Assembly: GCF_000003815.2 (NCBI RefSeq)
Contig: NC_049996.1
Coordinates: forward strand, 4,866,297-4,930,296
DNA: 64,000 nt
Origin: Branchiostoma floridae
Taxonomy: Eukaryota > Chordata > Leptocardii > Amphioxiformes > Branchiostomatidae
Direction of reading: 5' to 3'
This document shows, piece by piece, positions 1-12,435 of this stretch (position 1 is its first letter; the number at the start of each line of letters is the position of its first letter). A model generated the notes under the pieces. That model made no database searches and was not told the DNA's origin. It worked only from the letters and a program-made list of their open reading frames with translations. The position numbers were made by a program, and so were the translations under genes.

Positions 1-455
1 TTTCTTGTAAGAAATAGTGAACTCTTTTTTTACACGGTGGACACAGCTCGGAGGTAACAACAGAACATGATTTGTCCCCTCCCCCACCTAAATGTTGTGG
101 TTCTGTTTAGCGGAAAGCACAGAACAAAATTGGAAATTTACGGTCGAGTGAAACATACATATATGCATGACACGGAAGTTTGTTTACCAAATCATTTTCG
201 GTACCGAAGAAGTCACGGACAGGTGTATCTGATAGACCTGAACGCTTAAAACTAGCCTCATTTGCAAGCTCTTAGCACATTTCTGACATCAGAGAACCCA
301 TCAAACATGAAAGCAAGTCTACAAAGGAAGCTATTTCATCTAAAAGAAATCAAGACGATATTGCTCTGTTAAACAACTGTCACTCCATACTCAATATCAT
401 AAAGGTGACTAAGTTTGATAAATGTAGTGATGGAATCTAATTAGAAGGAGTCTAA
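1..455. other. intergenic, no gene seen
   Basis: Short open frames only, none with a recognisable motif. Nothing supportable here up to the TIR element that begins at 456. Confidence 0.5.
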
Positions 456-993
456 GGCCACAGCAAGTAAATTTTATGGATGACATCAGCGAGCGCATTA
501 ATTTTCGCCTGATTTCAGAAAAAAAAACAAGATTTTTTTTCTTCTACGGGGATGGTCAACATGACGATTAAGTACCAAAATGAGCAAATATTTTGTGTTG
601 TAGCCTAATTTTTGTACTTGTAGAAGTGGCACTTGCGAGGTACCCAGGACTGTGGTTGTAGAAATGAAACTTACTGGATAGTTGTAAAAGTGACACCAGT
701 ATGGAAGTCATGAGTGTGGGTACCAACTTTGTTGGTGATGCCAGTCTACCACACTAGTGTCACTTTTACCACATCAGTACATGTCTTGAATACAAGAATG
801 AATGCTTTGTTGGCTCTGATACCATGTTTTGTCCTTTTAATTCTTGTTACAACATTCATCACAACTTTATGGAGCCTATTTTTGAAAATGTAGCCATCTT
901 GTTTTTTCTCACCCATCTTGTTTTTTTTCGCCCTATCGCACTATTTTTGCAGTCTGCAGAGGATGTCATCCATAAAGTTTAGTTGCTGTGGCC
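456..993 (+). mobile_element. PIF/Harbinger-like MITE, copy 1 (538 bp)
   Basis: Terminal inverted repeats of about 35 bp begin GGCCACAGCAA and end with the reverse complement. They are flanked by the direct 3-bp duplication TAA (453-455 and 994-996). A 3-bp TWA duplication is the signature of PIF/Harbinger elements; the class is inferred from that and the internal lack of any transposase. A second copy in opposite orientation lies at 52537-53077, sharing the T-rich internal stretch and the GGGGATGGTCA motif. Confidence 0.75.
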
Positions 994-2108
994 TAATGGA
1001 TGGAAACGTGTTCTCATCGCTTACGGTGGAATCCCATAACACCATGGTATCGTATTTGACCCTCCAGCTCTTAACTGTCACCCAAGCTTGGTATGTACCA
1101 TATATGCAGGTATGTAAAAGTCAACAAAACACAAAAGGGGACTTGAGTGGGAGATATGGGTGATTGCAGTATGCAGACCAGTTTTCAAACTATCACTTCC
1201 AATGACATTGCAGTGCTTGTACAACAAGAGCCTTTTGTACTCTGCCACAAGACAGCATTTTAAACTATAGTAGACTAAGTGGTCTAACAGTGCGCCTTGT
1301 ACAACGCATGTTCTCGAAAGCCTCGTTTGTAAGTCATCAGTGACAATTTGTCGTCGTTCGTTCAAAACGACTATTCTGATCATCTACCTTATCTAGATGT
1401 GATAAACATTTGCGAGAACATGTGATATCTTTGTTTTCGAGTTGTTGTCCGCAACCTTTTAGGCTAGAAGTGGATATCTCATTTGACTTCAGCTTAAATC
1501 AGTCTGTTTGCGAATTTTGCCACCAAAATATTGTAGGCAGGCGCCGCAGCGCTAGAAACCGATGCAAGCGAACACCAAAGAAATGACTTTTTCTTTTACA
1601 TGGCGAAAATATTATATCAGTTGCAAGTGGCAAAATACCGCCGTGTGCCAACAAGCCACCATGAAGTACGGCAGCCAAGGGCCATAATTCTAAAGTTGTT
1701 TTTTTTTGTTGATTGACATCACGACATTACCCAAATACCTGCTGAACAAAGAATGTTTAATTAAAATTCTCCGCACAACATGTACCCAGCTTGGGTAAAC
1801 GCGGTAGGACGGGGTAGCTAGTACGCGGTAGGACAGGTGCATGAATTTACATTTGTCAAAAGCTGTAACATAGATTTCCTTGCCAGCTGTATGGACAATG
1901 TTCTTAACTACTTTGCACCTGTTTTATAACAGAAAGTAACCGTATCCCTTAAGCAATCAAAGGGCACCAAGAGGTACTCAAGAGTGTCAAGTGCAAATAC
2001 TGTACGCTCAAGTTACAGTCTAAGCGTTGTCTGGGTACGCGTCTATCTCTTATACATCCGAGTTGGGAGTTGACACACTCGGTGTCGGTTTGTTTCGGAG
2101 ATCACATC
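994..2108. other. upstream region of the tyrosinase gene
   Basis: No gene is seen. A short direct repeat ACGCGGTAGGAC occurs at about 1799 and 1822. I found no M-box (TCATGTG) in the proximal part and no convincing TATA box at a usual distance. Transcription start and 5' UTR cannot be set from sequence alone. Confidence 0.4.
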
Positions 2109-5100
2109 ATGAAAGCGCTTGGCCTGCTGATCGTGATATTAGGATTTGTCTGCGGCGGTGACGCACAGTTTCCGCGAGTATGCACCAGCGATGACTTATT
2201 GGAGAGTAAGGTGTGCTGTCCCATTCCGGTAAACTTTACACAGCCGTGCGGCGGGCCTGGGCGGGGACGCTGCGCCGACACCCCCGACCCTACCGTGGAA
2301 GGCGACGTCTGGAAGAACGCGTACCGATTTGACGACCGGCGCCACTGGCCGACAGTGTTCTTTAACAGGACCTGCGCGTGTGAGGGCAACTTCAGCGGGT
2401 ACGACTACACAAGGTGCATCTGGGGATACCGTGGGGCCAACTGTGATATAAAACAGCGGCCAGCTGTGCGCAGGAACATTCGGGATCTTAGCGCTGAGGA
2501 GAAAATTAAGTTCCAGCGCTACTTTAACCGCGCGAAAAACACTACTAGCGACTTCGTCTACGCTCTGGAGTTCAAAGACAACATCAGAGGAAGCGAAGAC
2601 TTCGCCAACATCTCTGTGTATGACTTCTTTGTGGCGACGCATTACTACGCCAGCCGCGACACCATGCCTCCCTTCATTGCAGGTAATGATATTTGGTACA
2701 TCCATGATCTATCGGGCTAAGTACTAGGCATACAAACATTGAGATGACTTCTAACACTAATCGGAAACGGGTTCAAAAACTACTCTAATACATTTGTTCG
2801 GCTTCTTCTCGTCTTTTAGTGATGTAGAAAATGTAGCTTGAGATGTGTTTGTATAATGCGGTATGATAAAAACGCATTTATAAAGTACATGTAACATAAT
2901 GTATGTTATGGCAGTTTGAACATTAATAGAAGTTTATTTGCAAGTTCGTGTCCGAGGGCTAAACAATAATACATACCAATTACAAATCCTAATTAGTATA
3001 CTTAATACAATAGTGCCACAATTCTTATAACTTGTTAATGATTGGACTGTCAACATTGTGACCTATTTTTACTATTAAAGGTGTACATAACAAAGCATAA
3101 ATTTTGTAGATGTGGAAGTTTAGACTTGGCTGATTATTCAAAAGCACGTATTTGAAAACAATGGAAATGTTTTGACAGCTCTATTTTACTATTTTCATAC
3201 AGTGCACTTGATTGTACTTAAATTAGCATATGCATATCTAATTTTGACAAAATAACTAAATTACATACGATTTTATCCATGTACTAAAATAGCAGTAATG
3301 TAGCAAGAAATCCTGAAAAATACGTCGTACATTGTGAGAACCTAAATTACCGATTATTGTTAATACCTTTCAACAAGCGTTTTCCACGGCAACACGGAAA
3401 ATTTTCTTAAACGTTTCAAACTTTGTACAATTGTTTCCAACTAAATTCTTCACATTTTTGCCACACCGGGCTAAGTACAGGTCACAACAAGACATGCTGA
3501 AAAGATTCAGGTAACAAATGCAAAATCAGGCTATTGCTGGGTAAATTCAACTTCTCATGTCTTTTCTGTTATAGTGGAGATAAAAGAGCAGATATGTTTT
3601 AGGATCGATGGTTTGTCTAGTTTCAGTAGGAATTTTTCTACAGAACTTACGTGTATGAAATAAGGAAATTGGTTTTGTATAACCTTATACAGTTCATTTC
3701 TCTCTACGAATATGTAATATCATTTCATTACTTCAGTGTATGAAATTGATCCTATTTTCCAATCTTGATATCAATCTCAACAGGTGTCTGTACGAAGGAG
3801 GAGGACTGCTTCCTGGACTTCGCACACGAAGGTGTCGGATTCCCAACTTGGCACCGCGCCTACGTGTTGGAAATAGAGCGGGCCCTGCAGGAAGTCAACA
3901 ACGACCCCGACTGGACACTGCCATACTGGGACTGGAGCGCGGCGGCGAAGAACCAGTGCGACATCTGCACCAACGAGTACGTAGGCTCCAACGATGAGAA
4001 CGGTAGCCTGGACTCGGAGTCTGCCTTCACCAGCTGGGGGACTATCTGCGCTCATCTACAACCGTTCGATGTTGCCACCCACAGGAACCACACAAAACCG
4101 TGCGATGTGACCAAAGTGTTGGGAAAGCTGAAGAGGAACCCTGGGAAAGCGGACACGAACAGCCTCGGACAGTCAATGGCCCGCCTGCCTCTGGCGACCG
4201 AGGTTGACTTCGCCCTTCGTTTCTCAGTGTACGACACGCCCCCTTACAACAGGAGGTCTAACTGCAGTTTCCGGAACCTGTTGGAGGGGTTCGCCGACAC
4301 GAGCACCGGCAAGTACCGTGCAACCATGTGAGCAGAATCATTTTAGCTTTTATCAAACTTAATTTTGTATCAGCGTTATGGCACTAGAGTGACAGTCGCT
4401 TACGTGTTTTGCGACTTATTGGTCCAGGTAAATAACAAGATAAAAGTAGAGGAGAGTACGCGAGACGCGACGATTAAAATAGATCCGTTTGGTTTGCTTT
4501 CAAATAATTTTCGTCAGATTTTCCATCATAGCTTTGGTTTAAGTACCTACACAACATGGTTCCCCCCTCTCTCGAAGTCAAAACGATCTTATGTATTATG
4601 TATAATATTATGTTTTTTATTTGTTTTGTTCTCTTTTGTTCTGAGTAGGGTCGGACGTATGGATATACTTTTGCAAATTTCAATGTCTATCATGTGAATC
4701 GTGTCATGATAGTCGTTAATGTAATGATATATGTTCAAGTAGATATTACTAAGTCTTATTTTCCCTCAATGCACAGGACAAACGTAAACGGTATACGGGT
4801 CCCTGGATCTCACACCGTGCACAACCAGGTGCACATTTACCTGAACGGTACGATGTCCAGCGTCCCCTCGGCAGCGAACGACCCCACCTTCTTCTTGCAC
4901 CACTGCAACGTTGACCGCTTGTTGGAGACGTGGATTCGTCGACACTGGTGAGCGAAAGTTTCGATTTCGTTGTCTGGCGCATGGCATGAAGCGTAAATCT
5001 TATGTGTATTGTTGGCTACGATATGCTGCTTAAAATATAATTCAATTTTTCTTGCGTTAGATGTACTTTTTACACGTCCAGATCTACTCAGTAAGTCTTC

Positions 5101-6377
5101 TTTTGCTTTTCGTTAAAGGGACACATTAGGCACCTCGGTCAGCGTGTTGACAATGTCGTTCTTTGTTTGATTACCTCCATGAGTTATATTTTCACTAGCG
5201 TATGTGTGTGTGTCTGCTTTATGTCCAGACAAGAAGATGTAGGTTTGAGACCCTTAACGTTTAATTTTGGAACTGCAGGGGCGTTTTTCTCAAGAAATTC
5301 CGAAGAGGATAACTGTAAAAAGGAACGGCGGATTTCCACCACTTTAGGCATGCAGATAGCTTAGGCAAAGATGTTCAATAAGTTAATTTGCATTACCAAT
5401 GAGGAGATGTAATAGCTTCAATAAATGTAAAAATGCTACTTATGATGGCTGGAACATAAATAGATACCAAATATTCAAATGAGGAACTGATTCGCATAAT
5501 CTCTGCAAAATGACAAAACCACTTAATGACACATGTTGGTAATTTCATACTTGCTCAAAATGTTTCATGGAGGTATGAGGTCGCCAAACCCTAGTTAGGT
5601 AATGTGTCATATGGCTTCCGTTTCACACATCATCTACATCTATCGATTTATTTGTTTGTTGATTAATTATGTAGGAACAACGACTCCATGAACTCGACTC
5701 TGCCGGAGACAGGTGCCTCGCCCGGCCAAAACCGCCATGAGCACATCGTGCCGTTCTTCCCACCGTTCAGCCACGCCAGGATGTTCAAACTTTCCACGGA
5801 GCTAGGTTATGACTACCAGCAGCTTCACAAAGAAGGTAATATGTTTGGCACAATGAGTTGTAAGTCGATTTCAATGCATGCAGACTTTTGCAAGATTAAG
5901 GGATATCCGCCAGAGCAAAAGCTATCATACCATTGTGTCTGATTTTGCAGGTTCTATCTTTAAGGCTTACCGATGTCAATTTTTTTAAGCTCAGTACGCC
6001 AAAGATGTATTTTTTTCTTAAATATTCATATCATTTGCCGAGGATAGTAACTGGCGCATTGATTTAATGTTCAGCTTGAATATGAGCAACAGTCGATAGT
6101 GATTGAAAGTCATTGTCGTCCCCGTCTATCATGTAAATGATGATAATTATGTACCTCCCCTGTAGGGACGGATGGAGGAAGCGACATGGGAGAGTGCAAT
6201 GCAGTGCCACAAGGCCAAGGGGGAGTGTCACCGGGTGTGATCGGGATGGGAGTTGGAATTTCGTTAGGGGCTGTGCTTGTAGTCTTCGTTGTCGTTTTCT
6301 TGTTTTTCCGGTGCTGTCGCCATACGCCAGAAGATCAGGCAACCAGCGCTGGTACCGAGATGTCTGCACGGGCATGA
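2109..6377 (+). CDS. tyrosinase-family type 3 copper enzyme, membrane anchored, 5 exons, 553 aa
   Basis: Exons: 2109-2682, 3784-4327, 4777-4947, 5675-5835, 6166-6377; frame is continuous (intron phases 1,2,2,1). Tyrosinase-family enzymes oxidise phenols or catechols in melanin synthesis, usually inside melanosomes. Residues 1-20 form a signal peptide. Residues 25-115 are the Cys-rich luminal part. CuA histidines are H178 (THYYASRDT), H206 and H215 (FAHEGVGFPTWHR). CuB histidines are H388 and H392 (HNQVHIYLNG) and H415 (FFLHHCNVD). About ten N-glycosylation sequons are present. A single membrane span lies at about 507-531, followed by a 22-residue cytoplasmic tail beginning RCCRH. Length matches vertebrate TYR/TYRP (about 530). 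I start at 2109 because the hydrophobic signal begins there; an in-frame ATG at 2070 would add 13 residues. TYR versus TYRP1/2 cannot be decided by eye. No dileucine sorting motif is visible in the tail. Confidence 0.93.
5170..5598 (+). repeat. ACCTCCATGA-family dispersed repeat in tyrosinase intron 3
   Basis: Starts TTACCTCCATGA and ends with TCATGGAGGTATGAGGTCGC, so the ends are short inverted repeats. The body has the phrases GGAACTGCAGGGGCGTTTTT and AGGATAACTG. The same family makes up the tandem block at 26597-28577. No coding capacity. Confidence 0.7.
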
Positions 6378-6510
6378 GCTGCATAATTTTTACCAAGCCT
6401 TCTTGAGAGACTGGCCGCAGATAGAGCATGCTGGACTTCATTGACTGCCTCATGCGTCACACGACGTGGGAGCTACTAAGTCTAAGTAAGTCTTGAGAGA
6501 CTTAGTAAAA

Positions 6511-6945
6511 GCCTATTTGCACGAGAATGAGCCGTCTAAATGCAATTTTTCGTATATTCCTGGGAATTCATAGTGTATTCTTGAAATTCTCACTGCATTT
6601 CAGATAGTTGTACCTATTCATGTTGCCGTCCCGAAAGCTTTTGTCATGCTCAAAACTTTCGAGGTGCATTTGAAGTGGAAAAATATCGAACGGCAATCAA
6701 AGAGTATTCTAACTATTCTAACTGAATGACTACTACATTCTAAAGCATTCCAACATTATTCCAAACATTTAGATCTCATTCGATGGAGAACCGGTCGGCC
6801 ACAAGAATGAACACCTGAAAGAAAGAAATACCTAGAATGCAGTAAAAATTTCTAGAATGTACTAGGAATACCCAGATAGATACAAGAATTTTCATTTAGA
6901 CGAAATTCTGGCTCATTCCGCCTCTCATGTGAAGCGGTATTAGGT
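6511..6945. mobile_element. foldback element with about 95-bp diverged inverted arms
   Basis: The left arm (about 6511-6603) and right arm (about 6838-6940) are reverse complements with many mismatches. Matched blocks include GAGAATGAGCC with GGCTCATTC, and TCTAAATGCAAT with ATTTTCATTTAGA. No ORF of note. It is probably an old MITE just downstream of the tyrosinase stop; exact ends and target duplication are not clear. Confidence 0.5.
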
Positions 6946-8650
6946 ATATTTGGAATTCCCATCTGAACGTGGCACGAATTTTTCAAATCCTAATTCAGAC
7001 CCTATTAGGCCATGTTGATTTGATTATATGGATGACATCCTCTGGAAACCCGAAAACATATGCAAGCGCTCGATTAAAAAAAGTTCGACCAAAAAAATGT
7101 TGCCTTCAATATGACATCTAAGTGGTCCGGATTGGTGAACTTTGTCTGCTTACATTATGACATCATCATCACGAGACACTTGATAAAAACAAGTTGAAAG
7201 AGTATCAAAGGTCACAGATAAAGGTCCATGCTTTGCCTACTTCGCACGTAAACGTGCGGTTTGCTCCAAACCTGAAGTCAAAAATTAACTCAAACGGCAT
7301 TCTGTGTAACCTAACGGCTATGCATTCAGAGTATATTTGCCAACCTTGGCGTATTAGAACTAATATGAATCTTGCTTGTGTCTTAAAGATTAATAATTCA
7401 GATAGTTCTATAACCAGTGTAGAAGGTAAGTGCGTTTGTTGACATTTGTGTGACGTTAACATCACGAGGTGCTCGACAAAAACATGTTTAGGGAGTGTCA
7501 AAAGGTCACACAGGGACGACTCTCATTCGTTACTTTCTGAGATAACAGTTCAGGTGACTCCAAACTTTAGCCTAACATCCTGGCTGCTAAAACAAGTGGT
7601 TTATTCAGTGATATTTGATAAGCGAGTAACTCACGTTTACTCCTTTTTTTACACCAAGACGGTAGCATTTTTGTGTCAATAATATTATGTTTCTACATGT
7701 ATTGTGTGTGTGTGTGCGCGCGCGCGTGTTTGTGTGTGTGTGTTCGTTTGTGCGTGTGTGGGTGTTAGAAATGAAGGTTCGATTTTGGGCTACTTAGCGG
7801 CTTTATACGGTATTGCAACTGAATTTCCGTTTTTCATATCTCGTGTTATAAGCATGCTGTAGTCATGATAATTAAGTACTACATAGTTCTTAGGGAAGAG
7901 AGAAAGTGATATAAGCTTGGGCCTTTTGCCGTTTTTTTCTTAACTCCAGCTGCCTATTTGTTTAGATAATAGCTTAGAGCGTATCAAAATCAATACGTAA
8001 GGGTTGTGGTTCAAATAGTCCCGTTATTTGACCCCCTTTGGAATTCGATGGCGTTAATTGTTTGGGGAGTGCTGATTCGTGATTTCAATATATCACTGCC
8101 TGGTTTATGCCGGGACGGTCCTTGTGCCTTGAGCGTTTGTATACCGAAAGTTCTAACAGACGTCACAAGATAAGTAAATAATCTTCACACAAAGTTAATG
8201 TTACTCAACTACCGTAGAAGCCTGTGAAGGAGGCTCTCTGTTACCAGTGGGGAACTGTACGCGTCACAATTGCGCCAGCACCTCGTTTGTTGAGGGGTAG
8301 CCATATTAAAGAAAGAAAAAGAACATACATTTCAGTCCTTCGTATATTTTAAGGGCTAATAAAGATTTGAGAAGCTGTATACGTCTCAATGTGTGCAATA
8401 TTTTTGCATGGATTTATAACAGATATAGGTAAATACAAAAGCTATTAAGTGAATACTTACAAAGTTTGGTAGAAATTTCAAGTAAACTTTTCAAACTTTA
8501 AAGTTAATGCAAATATCCAATTTTATCGGGTCTTGAAATAGCGTATTGTTTTAAGGCTACCCATGGACTGAAATATATCTGTACATACACTTCAAGGCTA
8601 TTTTCTTCAAGTTTAGAAATCATTCGTTTGGGTTCTAAATTTGTCAATTT
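6946..8650. other. intergenic, no gene seen
   Basis: Apart from the TG/CG microsatellite, nothing is recognisable. Two loosely similar stretches near 7165-7250 and 7445-7560 (both CATCACGAGRYRCT...AAAACA) hint at an old tandem duplication. Confidence 0.4.
7703..7764. repeat. (TG)n/(CG)n microsatellite
   Basis: Alternating TG with an internal CGCGCGCG stretch. A purine-pyrimidine alternation of this kind can adopt Z-DNA. Confidence 0.9.
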
Positions 8651-8776
8651 CTCATGTTATCTATACGTAAAAATCTGTTAAACTGGTCCTGTTTTGACAG
8701 GAAAGAAAGCTATCTCATGTTATCTATACGTAAAAATCTGTTAAACTGGTCCTGTTTTGACAGGAAAGAAAGCTAT
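8651..8776 (+). repeat. perfect 63-bp tandem duplication
   Basis: Two head-to-tail copies, 8651-8713 and 8714-8776, with no differences seen. The 63-bp period keeps a reading frame open, giving a 21-residue peptide repeat (MLSIRKNLLNWS...), but no other coding sign exists. Confidence 0.9.
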
Positions 8777-8975
8777 TTGTTTGATGGGGGCAGACATTGT
8801 GTTCTAACTTGGGATAATCCAATTCAGTGGCGAAAGGGATGGCCTAAACTCATCTTAATGTGTTCTAACTTACAAAAAAACCTACAATACCATACAAACA
8901 TGCCATACATTTTAAAGATGCAATATATTTTGTCTCTTTACTGCTTTTATCCCTTCAGCATTTTGTCTAAGAGAT

Positions 8976-9330
8976 GATGCAGCTAAAAATTCCCAAGACG
9001 ACCCCGTGTTTAAGTACGCACTGCCCTATTCAAATATTTATCCGCCCGTGAGCCAGACGTTATGCAAAGTCCACAGGTTTAACTAATAGTTGTGTCACCA
9101 TGTGACGTGGAGAATTGTCGCAAACGCCATTTTGTTTTGCAGGTATACGGTACCTGTTTCACTCGTTTTTGACTTTCTGCATTCGATCAACCTAGCTTGC
9201 GGCATAGACACTCAGACGTTGTGCTTCGAGACATCGGACAATCTACCCGGAACTTCAATGACGACAGTGCCTGTCTTAAGGTAATAAATCGCAATAGGCA
9301 CAATTGTAGAGTACCGTATTTTGTTAGATA
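8976..9330 (+). repeat. triplicated unit, copy A
   Basis: Matches copy C at 11927-12330 and partly copy B at 11646-11870. Shared landmarks are GATGATGCAG, TTCCCAWGACGAYCCCGTGTTT, CAAAGTCCACAGG, GTCACCATGTG, GTACCTGTTTCACTCGTTT and an AAGGTAAT or AAGGTAAGT splice-donor-like end. The unit may be a promoter plus noncoding first exon. No ORF is conserved. Confidence 0.6.
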
Positions 9331-9439
9331 CAGTGAACAATATGATTTACCAGGCTTACAGAAATTCCCTTCCAGTTTGCCAATAATTCTTCAGCAGTTC
9401 CGCTTGACGGTGGTTATATACAGAAATGTAAGCACAGCA

Positions 9440-10135
9440 GTTTAACTAAGTATGTAAAAAAAAACATCCCGGCTGCAACTCCTGGCATGTATTTTGTTTC
9501 GCTCGCTACGATACGAATAATGTAAGAATCATGAAAGAATTATTTTCCTTAGTTTGCAATTGCAACCGGAAATCTTCGTTAGGTGAGGTTTATAATACAT
9601 TTCATGGGGAAATATATCCTTTACCTATTCTGGAGAAAATGGAGGTTCATTTGATCCATGGGAATTTTCTCCAATTTTCCCGCTTAGATATTTCATATTG
9701 GAAAGTTACTTAGATTTATGGCGCAGAAAATTTTACATCACGTTGTGAATACTTTTATTTGATGTTTTGGCTCAAGACTACTTACACACACTAGTCATTT
9801 TCTCAGAGTTTATGAATACATACAGTTTCTGTATTCTTTAGATAAGACAGAGCAAATGGATGAATTTAGTTTTAAGGAGCAACCATATTTAACAAGTAAT
9901 TGAAAAAGACCTGTTAGTTAATCTAAGCGGGAAGGTATGATAAAACGTCTTCAGCTGGATACCCCTTGCTTGGGGGGTGTTTTAGGCTTTGTTGGTGTGT
10001 GGGTTGGTTTCCTGAACAGGAAAAATAACTATTAATTGATGAAAATAAGAGAACGTACACAAAGAGAACGTACAGTGTTTTAAACGGTGTAAATCTTTTA
10101 TCATTCACTAACTGCGATCACCTAATACCCCCCTC
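9440..10135. other. intergenic, no gene seen
   Basis: AT-rich with only short open frames on either strand. Nothing to annotate. Confidence 0.4.
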
Positions 10136-10265
10136 ACATTAGGCGCGATTCGATCGGACGACTAGTCTGCGAGCTCTAAATTACGAGGAGGTATGACCCT
10201 GACGGGAAGGGGGAACTCTGCCATTTCTTCGTCGGCATCAGGGTCATGCCTTCTCGTTAAACCAT
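10136..10265. mobile_element. chimeric or truncated MITE fragment
   Basis: Left part (TACCCCCCTCACATTAGGCG) matches the right terminus of the element at 46189-46926. The rest, from GCGAGCTCTAAATTACGAGG to a reverse-complement partner ending near 10260, is the palindromic core of the element at 43256-43442. No right terminus of the first family follows, so the copy is broken or composite. Confidence 0.6.
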
Positions 10266-11640
10266 CTGTCTAGGACAGGGATAAAAATGGCCAAGATTCA
10301 TTTTACCCGACCTCTTGTTTCAGTCCAGCCCAAATTAAAAGTGTTTCAAACTAGACTTTGGCTTGCGGTGGGGTACATCAACAGCATATTTGCCTGCATC
10401 TGTTCACTGGGGCTCAAAGAGTTGCCATGCTATTACACGTTATTCAAAGTGAAAAATTCTCACTTTCCCCTCCCATATATAAACATCTTTAACTTAATTG
10501 TTCAAATCCATCTGATCCTGTTTTGTAACTTCCATCAGACTTCCGCTTCCTCTCTAGGGTGCGGCTACTTTTGTCATCATCACCACTAGGGTCGGGTAGG
10601 GTTGGTTACCGGTACAGAAAATTCGGGTACAAGTTAAGTATGGTCCAGGTCAAGAATATCAGGTCCAGATATGGACCTGATCGTCTATGAAAACTTGTGA
10701 GTGGATGATACTCTGAGTATGGAAGATGCTACAGTATCTGACGTCAATTGGCTTTTAATAAAACTTTATCTTCATGTAAACAACACTAACTGCATCGGTT
10801 TTAGACAATGTTTGGCCGTCGAAGCTTGGGAAAATGATTGTCAACTCTCCTTATTGTTTTTCTTTTCTTTGAACAGTAAGTCCCAAAACATTTAAGGAAT
10901 CGGTCCACCATTTGGTCTACTGATTTTTTTAAGGTCCGCTTTTTCTGGACCGGTCCAACAAGATAAAAACTGTTTTGTCACATTAAGCCCAAAAACATGC
11001 TTTGTAATTCACAAGTCTTTTTTCTTTTATGTGCAGGTCTAAATAACTGTACGTTCTCAGTTTTGTACATCTTCGCGCGTTTATGTGTCTCTATACACTG
11101 GTATTTCTACTAACAAGAAGCAAACGTTTATGTTGAATTAAGATCTACCTTAACGTAGGTCGTTGTCCTTTTACATTGCTGTGAAAGAAGTTATTTCACA
11201 AAACTTGCAGTTTGGCCTTCACCCATTTGAGGATATTCACCTCCTACCTTTATTGTGCGAGTTATTTATTACAACATATCCTAGCTAAGTTTATCTGGAA
11301 CAGTAAAGCCAGAAAAGAGATTTGGGCTTCAGGCATGCTGTTACATCTACAGAAATAAATGATGAATACAACACCTGAATTCGCACTAGCATTTCCCATT
11401 CAAATGTTGTGCTGTTATGCAAATAACGACGTATGTGGAAGCTGTCTATTTAGGCTGCAGGATAGCCTACATAGATCCTACAAAAATTGTGTTTGGAGAC
11501 CATAGGCAACCTTCTTAAAGCGTGTCTAAAAACGGAGCCTTCCTTCCGTAGTGCTATATGTAAGGTTGCCTAACAGTGACACTGATACCAAGCATCACCT
11601 TTAATAAGACAAATAACCACACTACATCCCAGAATATGAC
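10266..11640. other. intergenic, no gene seen
   Basis: Only short open frames. A small inverted repeat (TAGGCAACCTT near 11506, AAGGTTGCCTA near 11562) is the one structured item. Confidence 0.4.
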
Positions 11641-11645
11641 TATAG

Positions 11646-11870
11646 AGATGATACAGTCGAAGCAATTCGCATGACGCACGCACTGCGCATGCCCCCTCAA
11701 ATACAATATGTTAAGTGGCATCGAGACAGACACGTACGTCTACAGGTTCAGCAAATAGTAATGTTGCCATGTAGGCATAAATAGAAGTCCAATATGACTG
11801 CTGAGTAATCTCAAATCAACGGTACCTGTTTCACTAGTACTCAGTCAAGTACTGTACGGGGAAACTATGT
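11646..11870 (+). repeat. triplicated unit, copy B (partial)
   Basis: Begins GATGATACAGTCGAAGCAATT and continues through CATGACGCACGCACTGCGC, CTACAGGTTCAGC and GGTACCTGTTTCACT. It is the most diverged of the three copies and lacks the donor-like 3' end. Confidence 0.5.
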
Positions 11871-11926
11871 TAAAGAAATTTGGTCTACTCAGTCATAACT
11901 ATGTTAAAACACGATTCAAAAGATGG

Positions 11927-12330
11927 CGATGATGCAGTTGAAAAATTCCCATGACGATCCCGTGTTTTTTTAATGCGCACGTCCCTCTTCAAATAATTAC
12001 TCACATATACTTATTCAAAGTCCACAGGCTTAGCCAATAGAATGTCACCATGTGGGTAAACATAGCCGCTGAGTAACCCCGCCATCTTGTTTTTCATTTC
12101 TGCAAATGTACAGTACCTGTTTCACTCGTTTGTTAATTTCCTGCGTACGTCCTACCTAGGGTGTAGCAGACGCTACAAAGGCTGTATTTCGAAACTAGCG
12201 ACAATCTACAAAAGAGGTGTCTGAAGAAAGTGCTTGTCGTGAAGGTAAGTTTCAGCACAATTTTAGAGTTGTACCTTTGGTGTAACATTATCACTGACAT
12301 TGTTTGCCTGGTTTTTAGAAGTTCCCTTCT
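11927..12330 (+). repeat. triplicated unit, copy C
   Basis: Begins GGCGATGATGCAGTTG and runs through GTACCTGTTTCACTCGTTTG to GTGAAGGTAAGTTTCAGCACAATTTTAGAGT. The AAG|GTAAGT stretch at about 12240 is a strong splice donor consensus kept from copy A. Confidence 0.6.
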
Positions 12331-12435
12331 AGTACGGTTACCGTAGCAGTTTGTCAGCGGTTCCATTTGATAGTGGCCATATAGAGACATAATTACATAT
12401 GAAATATTAAGTCGTTGAGTGGTTTTTAATTTCAT

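Noticed and set aside
2196-2705. 169-codon minus-strand open frame overlapping tyrosinase exon 1
   Set aside because: Shadow of a GC-rich coding exon; the + strand frame has clear tyrosinase motifs.
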